From contig JANTQA010000012.1 in the NCBI GenBank assembly GCA_027625915.1, forward strand, positions 775,001-839,000: a DNA stretch of 64,000 nt, written 5' to 3'. Under the pieces are notes generated by a model. That model was not told where the DNA came from and searched no databases. It saw only the letters and a program-made list of their open reading frames with translations. The DNA is from Anaeramoeba flamelloides. Its lineage: Eukaryota; Metamonada; Anaeramoebidae. Position numbers and translations under genes: made by a program. Shown here piece after piece: positions 23,951 to 35,270 of the stretch (positions are counted from its first letter, which is position 1; the number at the start of each line of letters is the position of its first letter).

Positions 23951-26900
23951 TTAATTTTTCTTGATTTCCTTTTTATTTATTTTTTTTTTTTTATCTTTTT
24001 TTTTTGGTGTAAATTTTTTAGAGTATGAAATTTTTGATCTAGATTTCAAATTTTTATTACTTTTAGTACCTTTTTTACCCTTCTTACTTTTGGAAGATTT
24101 TTTTTTACTTTTATTTAATAACAATGATTTGGCCTTCAGGAAATCATCAATTTTATTTTGACGATTACTTTTATTTAAACCAGACATTTCCAAAATCTTT
24201 CTAAAATCTTCTTCGTTGCATTCAAGTTGTGTCATATTGATATAGGTATTTACTATTTCTTCTTTTGGAACCATTGAAACCTTCAGTGCTATTTCCACTT
24301 TGGCCAATTCCTTATTCACATATCTGTCATATCCGCGAGGCACTTTGAATTTTTGATCATTTCTAGTCATTCTTAAAGTGGGCGCATTTGACAGAATTTG
24401 TTTCACTAATTGCATGTCCATCAACAATTGGGAACCGCCAACGCCTTGTATTTTTCGAAGTTGATATATACAATTAGAAAACCTTGGAACAAAGTTGTTT
24501 ATTAACTTGTTACAAAAGAATCTAAAATAGTTATCAGAAAGATAATGCGAAATTAGCGGTATGAATTGTTTAATAATTGAACCAATTTGCGTGACAAAAT
24601 TCGATTGATCGCCCATTGCTGTAAACGCAAACCATTGAGTATTTTTCATTTCGATTAAAAACGGCTCGAGCCTTGTTTCAATCCCTGCAACTAAAATTGC
24701 AACCGATTGATTAATTGTCTTAATAAAGCTATCAAGAGTACTTTCGATCGAAATCTTTTTTTTTAATTCAGGTATAATTTCCTTTGAAACGGAATTTGAA
24801 AGCTGTTCTGCGAGACTATAGGCATATTCACAGGTGTTTATAATAATTGCACACACTTGGAATTGTATTTCTGTTAAATTAATAGGATGATCTGGTTGAT
24901 CGTTTTCCTTATTTTTTTTTTTAGGATTTGCAATTGTAAATGATTTTGTTGTATTAAACTTGGGCAAATTATTCAAAAGGAACAGGCTATAATTATTTAA
25001 AAATTGCTTGTAAATATTAAACATATTTAAAAATGTTTGTCCCTTTGACAAGGAAAAGGTTTTATCAAAATTCTTTCGAATCAATAAAAATAACTCAGAA
25101 CATGATTTTAATTTCTTTTGTTTCATGTTTTCCGGTAATTGGAATGTCTCCTCTTTGGTAATCCTTTCATAAACTTCCGTTAATCTTTGCTTTTCTTTAT
25201 CTACATAATAATTCATAAATGGTTCAAATGCCCCAGACATCTTGCCAGCGAAATTAATCCCCTTTGGCCTAAATAATTTGATTTTCTCTAATGGCTTTTT
25301 ATTTAACTCTTCAAGTTTTTTCGTTTGCAGATCTCTTAACTTTTGCCTTTTCTCTTTTCTTTCCTTTTTCTCTCGCTCCTTTCTTAATTTCTGATACTTT
25401 TCTTTAATCGATTTTGCGGTCATTGGTAATGGTTTATTTTCAAATTCAGATTTATTACTATTACTATTACTACTGCCACTTCCACTATTACTATTACTCT
25501 GTCCATTATTTAATTTATCATTTTCGTTCTCGGAAGATTCGCTTGTTGAAATTTCCTGGAGTAAAAAATCTGGATCATTGACATCAAAAATTAATTTTTT
25601 TTTTTTATCCTTAAACAAATCTGTTAATGAGACCTCCAATGAGATAAATAATGAAATTAAGCCAACCAACATTTTTGCAGTCAATTTTTCCTCTTGATCC
25701 TTTAATATGATATCCAAATGGTTTCTAGTCAACGTTGAAAATTCTTCAGAAAGGTGCATGGATACTCTCCAATAGTCAGGCAAGATGTCAATTAAATGCT
25801 CATTATAAGATCTTAATTCCCTTTTTAACCACCCAGATCGTTTTTCTAAATTAGATAAATCTCCTAATTTTTTTTTATTATAGGGATCAAATTTTTCGGC
25901 ATATTCCGTTAGCCGATTCATACAAATAATATGAACGATTTCTTTTCGGAATTGGACACCTAACGAATCAATTACAAGACAACAATCTTTGATTTTCTTT
26001 CCTATTTCAGTTGAACTCTCAATTTCTGGTAAAAGAACTTGAATTTCCTCAGTTAGTTGCTTTCGTAATTCAAATTGCAACTGCTTAGATTCTTCAACAA
26101 TTTTGATGATTTTGGGATTATTTTTTTCATCTTCAAATTCTTTTGTGATTTTATTAATATTAATTAATAATAATGGGATCTTGGAATACTCTTTTTTTTT
26201 CATTAATTTTGGTAATTTATTTAACCCCTCCACTTTTATTTTTTGAATAAAGTAAAATTAGAAGATTTTTAAATTTTGAGATCAGAGAATTTTGGATTAG
26301 ATTCAAAAAAAAAAAAAATTTTTTATTTTAATATTAGATAAATTTGAAAATTGTTTAATTGCAAACCCCATTCCAAAAATTTTCTAAACATTTAAAATCA
26401 AAAATAGGTAAAAAAAAAAAAGCACATTTTTTTGTATTTTGGAAATATAATATTAGGTTAGGTTAGAAGTTACCCATTATTATTATTTTTAGACATAATC
26501 ATTTTTATACAAATAAAAGGAAAAAAAATATTAACAAAAAAAAAAATCGTTGGATTCAGAAAATATGAAACGTTCGGAACAAAAAATTGTATTTGGATTT
26601 ATTGTTAAGGATTAGATGAAACCTCATCTAATCTGTTAAAGAGAGACTTTTGAAGTGACTAAATTTGGTACTTCTAATTCAAAGAGTATCTAAACATAGA
26701 TACAGTCATTATAAGTATTTGAATCTTAATTTAGTTTTCTAAAAAACAAAAATTTTATTTGATAAATTTGTTGAAATTTGACCAACAATAAGTGATCGAC
26801 AAAATGGTTAAATATTTTCAACTAATCTTATTAGGGTGTTTCTATCGAAATAAATCCAACGTTAACCTTAATATCAATAATTGGGTAAAAATTTTCATGA

Positions 26901-29900
26901 TCGAATATAAACTCACATTTTATAACTGGTGAAAAACAAATGAAAAAGAAAAAACAGAAAAGACAAAAAAATGATAAAAATATTTGGAAAAAAGAAAATG
27001 ATTTCCAAATTTAATTAAAATGTATATTATTATTAAAACTGTTTTAATTGTGTAAAAAAATTTGGAAATTTAGTTTAGATTTAGAAAATACACTTCCCAA
27101 TTCAAGAAAGTATATTATTATTATTATTATTATTATTTTCTTTGTTATTTTTAAAAAACTTTTGAAGAAAACAAGTAATTTTTTAACATTCAGAAGAAAC
27201 GTTTTATTTTAGAAAATTTAAGAGTTTCTATAATTTTAATATTTGTAGTTTTATACAATTGACGTACTTGTTTTTCAGTAAATTATTTTTCAGGATTTAT
27301 CTTCAATGTGGAAAGTAAATCAATTTATCAATAGTTACCAACTAATTAAGTTTAAAGACTAGTTTAAAATTTCTTATCACCCAAAATTGTTTTCTGTGAT
27401 TTTTGTGATTTTCAAAATTGTGAAATTGCAATGAAAACCGTAAAATCATATTTTACAATTTTAAAAAAAATTGAGAAACTTGACAATATTTTTAAATCTA
27501 AAAATGAGTGAATAAGAACTCGAAAATATTTTCTTTTTATTCTAATTAAAGCTTTAATGTTTTTGAAAATAATGGGATTAAATTTAATTTTTAACAAGTA
27601 AAGTGAATTTTTTATCGCAAAATTTACACTCAGGAAAATTAAAACACACTTTTTCAATATTTCCCCTATTTTACATTTTTTAAAATAAATTGGAATGAAT
27701 TAAAGAGTCTTTTTCAAGATTTTGTTTATTACTTGATTTTTCCTTTATTGTCTGTTAAAGAAAATTTCAATTTTACTTTTTTCAGATTTAAGATTATCTA
27801 CGAAAACGTGAAAAATGTTTTTTAATTTTTGAAAATAAACCCCAATTCAAAATTTTTAACACACCAAAATTTGATTTGTGAAAAAAAAAACTTATTTAAT
27901 CAATTCAAGAAGATTTACCAAATTATAACCCTTCACTAATTGAAATGCTAACACTTGTTTATATATTACAATACTCACAAAACAATAAATAAATAATTAT
28001 CAATACAAATAAATCATGGGTGTGTTAAAAATTTTGGAGAGAGCAAAAAAAAAAAATTGATTGAGAAATCTGCTTAAATTCTATTAGGAATATTGATCGA
28101 TCAAAGGTTAGATACTACAAATTAATTTATTTGGGTTCTTCTATTTGTAACAACTCAACTTTAACCTAATACCAAATGATTGTAAAAAATTTTGATCGGA
28201 CGAAACAAATTACGTAATTCAAACAACGAAATGAAAAGAATAACTAAAAGATGAAAAAATGATTTTCATATTTTACAAAAATCAAAATTATCTTCAATTT
28301 AAGTGAAATTGAATTATTGTAATTCTTTGGAACATTTTAACTGTGTGGAAAATTTTGAATTTTAGTTTATATTGAAAATATAACTAATTTTAAGAAAAGG
28401 AACAAATAGTTAATTGAAATTTCTAATTCTAAGAATTATTGATTAAGTGCTATCCAAATTCCATGTCCAGTGACTGTTAGTTTTATGACTAACAACATAT
28501 TTGTTGACTTGAAAGAATGTTGAGTTATGGGTTTTTGTTAAAATTTAAAAATGTAGGGTTTTTTTTCCAAATATATTTTCCTACTAGTCAATTTCCATTT
28601 TTTCATAAACAAATCCGAAATTTACCTTGAAAAGGTTCGAAAATCAAAATTTCATTATTCTAGTTCTATTCAAATTATTTTTAATCACCAAATAGTTTAT
28701 TTTTTTATTTTTTTTTTTTGGGGGGGGATATCAATACACTTGGAAAGAATTTGGATGGAACCAGCAACAGTGTCAAAAAAAATCGATTTTAATTTTGATT
28801 TGTTTGAAAATTTCGAAAAGTTTTTGGATCAATAAATGTTTTTTTTTTTTTTTTTTTAGGAAATATTTATGATTTAATAAAATATCAAAAGAACAAATCA
28901 GTCAAAGATTTTGATAAAATTAAATTTAACAAATTGGACCCCCAAAAAAAGAACGAAAAAGAATATCTTATTTTTTTAAAAAAATGCTTAAAAAATATTT
29001 TTACATTTGATTGACAACCCAAATAAAGAAAAAATCAATTTTATTAAAGAAAGAAATATTTTATTTTACTTAAAGCTGGTGATGAAAGAGTTCCTTTAAA
29101 TTATAGACTTATTTCAATTAATAATATTTTAGCTATATTTTTTCAAATAAAACTTATTGATAAAGGGATAGAAGAATCTTGGACTCTAGTATCAGATATC
29201 CAATTAAGTTTTTGAAAAAAAAATTGGATACAAGAATAGCTGTTCTAAATTTATTATTTGAACTTAAAAAAACTCATTTCAAAAAGAAATATAAAAATAA
29301 AGAATTTTTTATAGTCACAATTGATATTAAAAAAATGCATTGATACAATTAGTCATATATTAGTTCACTATAATCTCAATAAATATATTAAAAATGAAAA
29401 AATCAAATTTGAATACAAAAATATTATAAAAAAGAAGGAATAGGAGTTTATCAATGTACCCTCTTTATCCTTTAATGTTTGGATTTATTAGCCATTTTTT
29501 AATTGAAAAAATAAAAGATTTGGTTCATCATGTTAAAATGTTTGCAGATGACTTGATTTTGATAATGGAAGGAATTATTCCAGAAATTGACTAAAATTTG
29601 ATAATAAATTTCGAAAATTATCCAAGAATTTGGAAAAAATCCAAATATTGATAAAATTTCAAAATCAAACCAATTATCAGAAATAAAATATTTAGGAATT
29701 TGGCTTGAAAAAAAGAAACATTTCAAAAAAAAACTTCAAAAAAGTAAAAGACAATTTCAAAAAAATAAAGATGATATTTTAAACAGTAAAATTTAGCTAA
29801 TGGGGTAATAATTACAAACGTTTAAAGCGATATGCATTAGTCAGTTATTTTATGGATTAGTAATTTTTAATTCTACTCAAAAATATTTCAACTCGTTAGA

Positions 29901-32440
29901 TATTTGGATAAATAAAAAAGTCACAATTTTTTTAAAAATAAATTTACATTCCCCAAGAATAATTTATAAAACCGAAGCAAAAATAGATCAAGTAAGAATT
30001 TCAATATAGAAAAGAAGATTTAAACTCAAAAAGAAATTAGAAATTCTTGGTTTTGAACACATATCAAAAAATTTAAAATTTACAAAAAAAGATAATGAAA
30101 ATATTAATTGGGAAGTAGAAAGTCTAAAACCACAAAATATGAATCTTAATCAATTTAGAGAAAACCCTAATAATAAATAGTTACGGATGAAAAGGTCAGG
30201 AATATTTAAAAATTATTAGGTATAATATCAATATAAACAAAAGTGCCATGTTGTAGAGTTGCATAGAAGTGCAGTCAAGTGCCTAGGTTTTTTTTAATTT
30301 TAGAAATGAAAAGAGAATTTATGAAATTTTCTTTTCATTTATTAAATGAAAAAAACATAACGGCCGTTTTCTTGAGGTTTTCTGTTTATTTGTTAAATCT
30401 ATCGATTTTTCAAATAAACAGAAAACTCAAGAAAAGCTAACGGCGCATTTCCAAAATTTAAAAGAACGGAGAAAAATCAAAGATTTTACTCAATTCTTTC
30501 AAATTCGAGAAAAGATAACGGCGTTTTTTTTTAATTTGAGAAATAAACAGATAATTTATAAAATTTTCTTTTTATTTCTCAAATAAAAAAAAACCTAACG
30601 ACAAAAAATATTTATATAAATGGAAAGATTCTACCCCCATCTATAAAATTAGAAATATCACAAATTATCCAAATAGATATTCTTATGTTTATGATAAGAA
30701 TAAATAAAAAACATAAATCTTGCAATTTGTGCAAAAAAATATTTAAACCTAGATACAGATGAAGATATCGATCATTTTTTATGGGATCAAATACCGTCAA
30801 GTACCGTAGAGTACCTAGTTTTTCCAGAATTTAAAAGAATAGAGTAAAATCACAGATCTAGCTCAATTCCTTTGAATTATGGAAAACCTAACGGAAGTGC
30901 CTCGGTTTTTTTTTAATTTAAGAAATAAATCAAAAATTTATTTGAATTTTCTGTTTATTTCTTCAATTAAAAAAAACCTAACGGCTGTGAGAGGAAATTA
31001 ATTTCCTCCCTTCAAAAATAAAAAAAAAAAAAAAGAATAATAAATAAGGAAAAATTTAAACTTTTTTTTAGCTTTTTTTTCCTTTTCAAGCAATCCTGAT
31101 TCAAAAAAAACAATTTAACTTTGGTTAGCTCATTTTAATTGCAGAACTCTGAATCTGGTCTTTAATATAGATTCATTCCGATTGTTTTTTAATTTGGAAT
31201 TCTAACTTTCAAAGATTATTGAATAAAATAAAAAGAAAAGAAGATCTAATTAAACTTTTTTCCCATTTAACCCAAAAGTGCCAAGCAAATCATTCAATAC
31301 GACAAAAAGAAATTATTATTGCTTTCTCATTTAAAATTTTTTTAGATTACGCCTTGAGTATTATGATATTCACGTAATTTTGAAATTGTAGCAATTGTAG
31401 ACTTTGTAAAAAAAATTGATAAGACCCAAAAAACCAAAAGAAAAAAAAAATTCAAAAAACAATAATACTTTTTTTGTTTTTCGTTTGAGTTGATTATCAG
31501 GCACATTTAATGGAATCAAAATGGATTGGGACAAAATGTCAAAGTAAAGTTAATTTTAAAAAAGGTGAATACAAAGGTTTTCAAAAGTATCTCGAAGACA
31601 ATTTAAAAGAAGAAATATAAGCAATATTTTGAGCTTCATCGTAGGAAAACTTGATGTTTTTTCACTTTTTTAAAACTACTTGAAATTAGAAGAAAGGAAA
31701 AACTTTTTGAGTAAATGAGTAGAAAGCAATTTAACATCGTACAAATTTAACATCTCTTATCTGTATTTTTTTTTTTTTGTTGATAAAAAGTTTTTTTTTT
31801 AATCAATTCTGGGTTTTGTTTTTTTGAGAAAGAAAAAGAGAAAAAAATCAAAAAGAGCCTAAAAAAAAAAAGAAAACAAGAAATGTAAATACTACTTACT
31901 CAATTCTTTTAAGTGTTCCAAAACGGTGATCATCGAACTTAAATTTTCTTGGGCGTTGTCCAGTTCTCTAATACTTTGACAAATATCATAGACAACTGTT
32001 TCACTTCTTCTGGCTTTTTTTTTGATTTGATTAATCTTGGTAAAGAGAGACTTGATCGTTCTTGAGGCCTTATAAATTTCATTTTTAGATTCTACCGAAG
32101 CTGTTGATTGCTTCTTAACAGTATCAATTATTTTAATTTCTTGCTTTCGGATCGTTTGTCGGATTTTTTTCATTTTCTCACCAACACTATCTGTGGCCTC
32201 GGGCGTTGGTAAAATTGAATTAATATAAGACACAACCGTAAAGCTATTATAATCAATGACTTCTCTTGACTTTTTATCCAAAACATTTGACATTACCTCG
32301 ATAAGCTTTGGTGGTAGTTCTGATGCCCATGTTGAATCATTGTCGATGCTTTCTTCCATACCCAATTTGGAAATTGGTTCTTTTTCTTTTTCTTTTTCAT
32401 TTTCATTTTCTTTTTCTTTTTCTTGTTGGTGTTCACTCAT
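23951..32440 (-). CDS. VPS53: VPS53, GARP/EARP tethering complex subunit (2 exons)
   Basis: Exons on the minus strand are 32440-31900 and 26232-23951 (940 aa; human VPS53 is about 700-830). VPS53 is a subunit of the GARP and EARP complexes, which tether endosome-derived vesicles at the trans-Golgi network and at recycling endosomes. Exon 1 carries a Glu/Lys-rich start and the Vps53 N-terminal coiled region (YINSILPTPEATDSVGEKM; SIRELDNAQENLSSMITVLE). Exon 2 carries the rest (GWLKRELRSYNEHLIDILPD, YWRVSMHLSEEFSTLTR, CSELFLLIRKNFDKTFSLS). The exon 1 donor ttga|gtaagt (phase 1) and acceptor aataaaag|tgg give HLKELMEGLNKLPKLMKKKEY, aligning to the family's [21 protein letters not shown]. Oddities are a Ser/Asn-rich insert in exon 2 and a Lys-rich tail of about 60 residues. 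Confidence 0.92.
26633..26760 (+). repeat. Dispersed repeat pair, member 1
   Basis: Matches 45690-45810: shared TGAAGTGACTAAATTTG, then TTCTAATTCAAAGAGT against TTCCAATTCAAAAAGT. Both members lie inside giant introns of minus-strand genes (VPS53 and the sorting nexin). Family unknown. Confidence 0.55.
27112..27137. repeat. (TTA)n microsatellite
   Basis: About eight TTA units inside the VPS53 intron. Confidence 0.85.
27833..28320. mobile_element. Tc1/mariner-like short element (family E), copy 3, with flanking repeat
   Basis: The left arm 27833-27875 (AAATAAACCCCAATTC, TTTTTAACACACC) and right arm 28014-28044 (GGGTGTGTTAAAAATTTTGG) are inverted. The sequence to the right, 28050-28320, is the reverse complement of the repeat left of copy 1 (shared GATCGATCAA, TTTCGT, AATTACGTAAT-like blocks). 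Confidence 0.62.
28860..30790 (+). mobile_element. Decayed LINE (non-LTR reverse transcriptase)
   Basis: Broken frames on the plus strand carry reverse-transcriptase motifs in the expected order: RVPLNYRLISINN (about 29090-29130), FFIVTIDIKK, then LYPLMFGFISHFLIEKIKDL with MFADDLILIMEG (catalytic FADD, about 29540-29575), and KYLGIWLEKKKHFKKK (about 29690-29725). After a hairpin-array insertion (30247-30600) the C-terminal part continues with KWKDSTPIYKIRNIT and a Cys-x2-Cys motif (CNLCKKIF). Many stops and frameshifts show it is long dead. It sits in the VPS53 intron, antisense to the gene. The 5' end, endonuclease and ORF1 were not recognised. Confidence 0.82.
30247..30600 (+). mobile_element. 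Hairpin-array element, locus 2 (inserted in LINE)
   Basis: Starts with short repeats of GTGCC/GTAGAG type, then four hairpins: about 30281-30362, 30366-30447, 30448-30520 and 30520-30600. Junctions read AAAAGCTAACGGCG, AAAAGATAACGGCG and AAAACCTAACG. ACAAAA stands on both sides (AACAAAAGTGCC and CTAACGACAAAAAATA), consistent with a 6-bp target duplication. Removing the unit joins the two LINE parts. Confidence 0.72.
30788..31036 (+). mobile_element. Hairpin-array element, locus 3
   Basis: Head ACCGTCAAGTACCGTAGAGT then two hairpins (ends TTTTTCCAG/TTATGGAAAA and TTTAATTTAAG/CAATTAAAA), each closed by AAAACCTAACGG. It ends GGCTGTGAGAGGAAATTAAT, TTCCTCCC and a poly(A) run at about 31020-31035. 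The tail is the same as in locus 1. Confidence 0.74.
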
Positions 32441-33174
32441 CAATTTTGTTCTTGAATTGGATCTGAGACAAAATTAAATTTGGTTGTTTGTTGATTGTGT
32501 TTAAAAACACGTAATGTTTAGAAAAAATGATTCCGATTTTTTTAACTTTTTAAGGGAAAAGAATGAAAAAAAAAAATAAATTTCTTGAAAAAGTAAAATC
32601 ACCATTTTTATCTTTGATACAATGTCAACTTCAGAAAAAATAGAAAATTTTAAGGAACATAATATATGTTTTGAATTCAGAAAGGAGATTGAGTATTTTT
32701 TAAGATTAATCTATTTTTTTAGATGAAAAGTAGTGCACAATTTAGAAATTAATTCAGAATAGAATTAAGAGTAAACTTGTTATATACACTAAAGACCCAA
32801 AACAATTAAATCGATTTAATTCCATTTTTTTATTATTTTTAAAATTGAATTCAGAAGATCCTTAAATATTATTATATTCATCAGAATTTGTTAATTTGAT
32901 ATAAATTGTAAACGAAATTTTTATTCCCATACTACAAAATTCAAATAACATGGATTATAAAACAAAAACTATAATTATTTTAACAAAAAAATCCAAAAGA
33001 AAACAATAAAATACAAACAATTTCTATTATGAATTTGATCTTATTGATAACTTTGGGAGAGAAAAGTTTTTATAAGTTATTTTTACTTAATGAGTAAATT
33101 GTATTTTTTTTTTTTTTGAATAGTAAAATTCTTCATAAAGTTGAAGATGTACCTCTGAACTTGTTTTCTTAAAC

Positions 33175-33375
33175 TTAGAGTCAGTTTAACTTTTAAGGCA
33201 CAAACTTTCAACGAAATTTAAGGCACAAAAAAATCTCAAATTAAGGCACAAAATTTGGAAATTTTTTTTTTACAATTTATTTTTACTAGAATTTGAATTT
33301 TGTGCTTTAATTTGAGATTTTTTTTGTGCCTTAAATTTCGTTGAAAGTTTGTGCCTTAAAGTGAAACTGACTGTA
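33175..33375. mobile_element. TIR palindrome family C, copy 1 (Tc1/mariner-type ends)
   Basis: 200-bp foldback. The arms share TTTAAGGCACAAACTTTCAA, CGAAATTTAAGGCAC and AATCTCAAATTAA, with ends CAGTCAGTTTCACTTT (right end) and TCAGTTTAACTTTTA (left end). The right end is bounded by TACAGTC, as in many Tc1/mariner relatives with TA targets. The direct repeat of AAGGCACAAA within each arm could be transposase-binding sites. Confidence 0.82.
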
Positions 33376-33844
33376 TTAATTAATGATAAAAATAGTATAA
33401 TATCAATTGGAATCTTTGATTTTGTTTTTCAGATTGATGAAATTTAAAATGAATAAAAATTATTATTTAAAAAACAATTTTATTTTTAACAGTAGATAAT
33501 TGTTACATTATAAATTACCATATTATTGGAGTGTATAATAGGTTTTGCATATCGATTTTTGAATTAATTTGAACAATTTAAGACTATTTTAATATTTTTT
33601 TCAAAATAGTTATTATTAGATTAAATAAAATTTATAATTAATAAATTCTGTATGTGTATTGACTTTTCAACTTTTTTTTCGCTATTATTATTTGAATTAT
33701 TTATTTCCCTTATCACCCCGAATTTGCCTTAATTTCATCAAGTTCTAAAATAAAATATTTAAAATTATATTTTTTTATTAATAGATTAATTTTCTTATTT
33801 TTCTTTAATCCAGAGGTTCATTATAATAAAAAGTAAAAATAGTT

Positions 33845-34886
33845 CAAATAAACCCAATTCCAAAAATTGGGGCACACCTTCAAAATCAATTTAATTCCAA
33901 GAAAAGTGATATTTGACCCTTAAATAGAAACATTAGATATTAACAATCAATGTAAATAATTTTAAAGTTAATTATTTATCATTTTTTTTAATTATTTTTT
34001 GATTTTTGATTTTCAATAATTTTTTTGATTTTTTTTGTATTCTTTTTTTTCAAATAAAAAAAAAATCTCAAAATCACTTTAAAATGAAATTTAAAAGTTT
34101 TCATTCTGATCACAAAAAAAAATTTTTTTTTTTCTCTCAAAAAGAAAAAAGATTCTTTTTTTTATCGAGGAAAAAATTTTTTGAAAAAAAATCATGATGT
34201 GGCGTGCTAGGGCACATGACCTACAAACAGACCTTATTATCATTAATGGAAGTGTGAATACTGAATGTATTATTAATGATATTATCAAAAAAATTAAAGG
34301 AAATTCAACTCGCTAATTCAGAATATAGTGAGTTGAAATGGATTTTCCAAAAGGATGGAGCATGTCCACATACCTCAAAAAAAAAACTCAAACTTACTTA
34401 AATCGGGGATGTAATTTTCTGTACCCTTGACCCCCAATTCCACAAATTTAAATCCAATGGGGAATTTATGGATACTAAACTGAAAAATTGTAACCAAATA
34501 ACAAAGAAGAATTTATTAAAATTTTCACTAATGTAGGAAATACTTTGAGTTGGGAAACCTAAGATAATTAGTAAACTCTATATTTAAAAGGATAGATTTA
34601 GTTATCAAAAGACAAGCTGAATCTATTAATAGTTTTTATTAATTTTTCTTTCAATAAAAATGGATTTTTTGGTAACCGTGTTCCAAAAATAGTGGTACAC
34701 TTTTTTTTTTTTTTTCTTTTTTATTTTTCGAATTGAATTTTAAATTTACTATAAAATATATAAATAGTATTAATTAAATATTTTCGGGTCTTTTATTGTT
34801 TTTAAGTTCAAGTATCATGTATTTTGGAGTATATTTTTAATAATGTATTTTTTTTGTGTGTCCCATTTTTTTGAATTGAGTTTATA
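33845..34886 (+). mobile_element. Tc1/mariner-like transposon, decayed (family E parent)
   Basis: Inverted ends: left AAATAAACCCAATTCCAAAA..GGGGCACACC (33845-33879), and right GTGTGTCCCA..TTTGAATTGAGTTTATAT (34855-34886). Inside, about 34196-34440 on the plus strand shows a transposase relic: TDLIIINGSVNTECIINDII, WIFQKDGACPHTSKKKTQ, then TYLNRGCNFLYP-PP and an NPMGNLW-like block where NPIENLW is usual. The spacing fits a DD34E-type catalytic triad with the final Glu lost. Several stops and frameshifts mark it as dead. The short elements at 5861-6076, 21683-21880 and 27833-28044 have the same ends and look like its internally deleted derivatives. Confidence 0.78.
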
Positions 34887-34889
34887 TAT

Positions 34890-35270
34890 TATTGCTTTTC
34901 TAAGTTATGATTGTTATAGAAATAAAAGAAAATATATATATATAAATAAAAATAAAAAACAGTGTCCAAAATGACAAAACTGGTGAAAAAGAATTATATT
35001 GATAAATTTGTTTGAATTGAAAAAACAATTGTTGATCAATAAATGATAAGATAACATCAACTAATTGTATGTGATTTTTCTGTTTTAACAAACTCAACTT
35101 TAACTTTCTACTAATCATCGAAATAAATCCCCAGAGATAAGGAAACAGATTACATTACTGGAAAATTGGAAATGAAAACAAAGCAAAAAAGATATAAAAT
35201 GAATTATTTTTTAAAATAAAAATTATTTCCAAATTAAATGTAATTTGTAGTATTGTTATTCGTTCAACTG
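34890..35270 (-). repeat. Repeat flanking family E transposon
   Basis: The reverse complement of this stretch matches 5600-5860, and 28050-28320 matches it directly: shared AATCTGTTTC, AAGTTGAGTT, TGATCAACAATTG-type blocks. The association with the same transposon ends at three places suggests it belongs to a longer element or an older host repeat that the transposon rides in. Confidence 0.6.

Larger units (their letters stand above)
26233..31899 (-). other. Giant intron (5,667 nt) of VPS53
   Basis: Contains a decayed LINE on the plus strand (28860-30790), hairpin-array elements (30247-30600, 30788-31036), a family E short element (27833-28044) and repeat copies near 26633-26760 and 26860-27060. 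Nothing in it looks like a host exon. The LINE and hairpin elements are antisense to VPS53. Confidence 0.82.

Noticed and set aside
26233-26233. VPS53 C-terminal part starting at 26233
   Set aside because: That codon is GTG within an acceptor-site context. Homology to Vps53 requires the N-terminal exon at 32440-31900.
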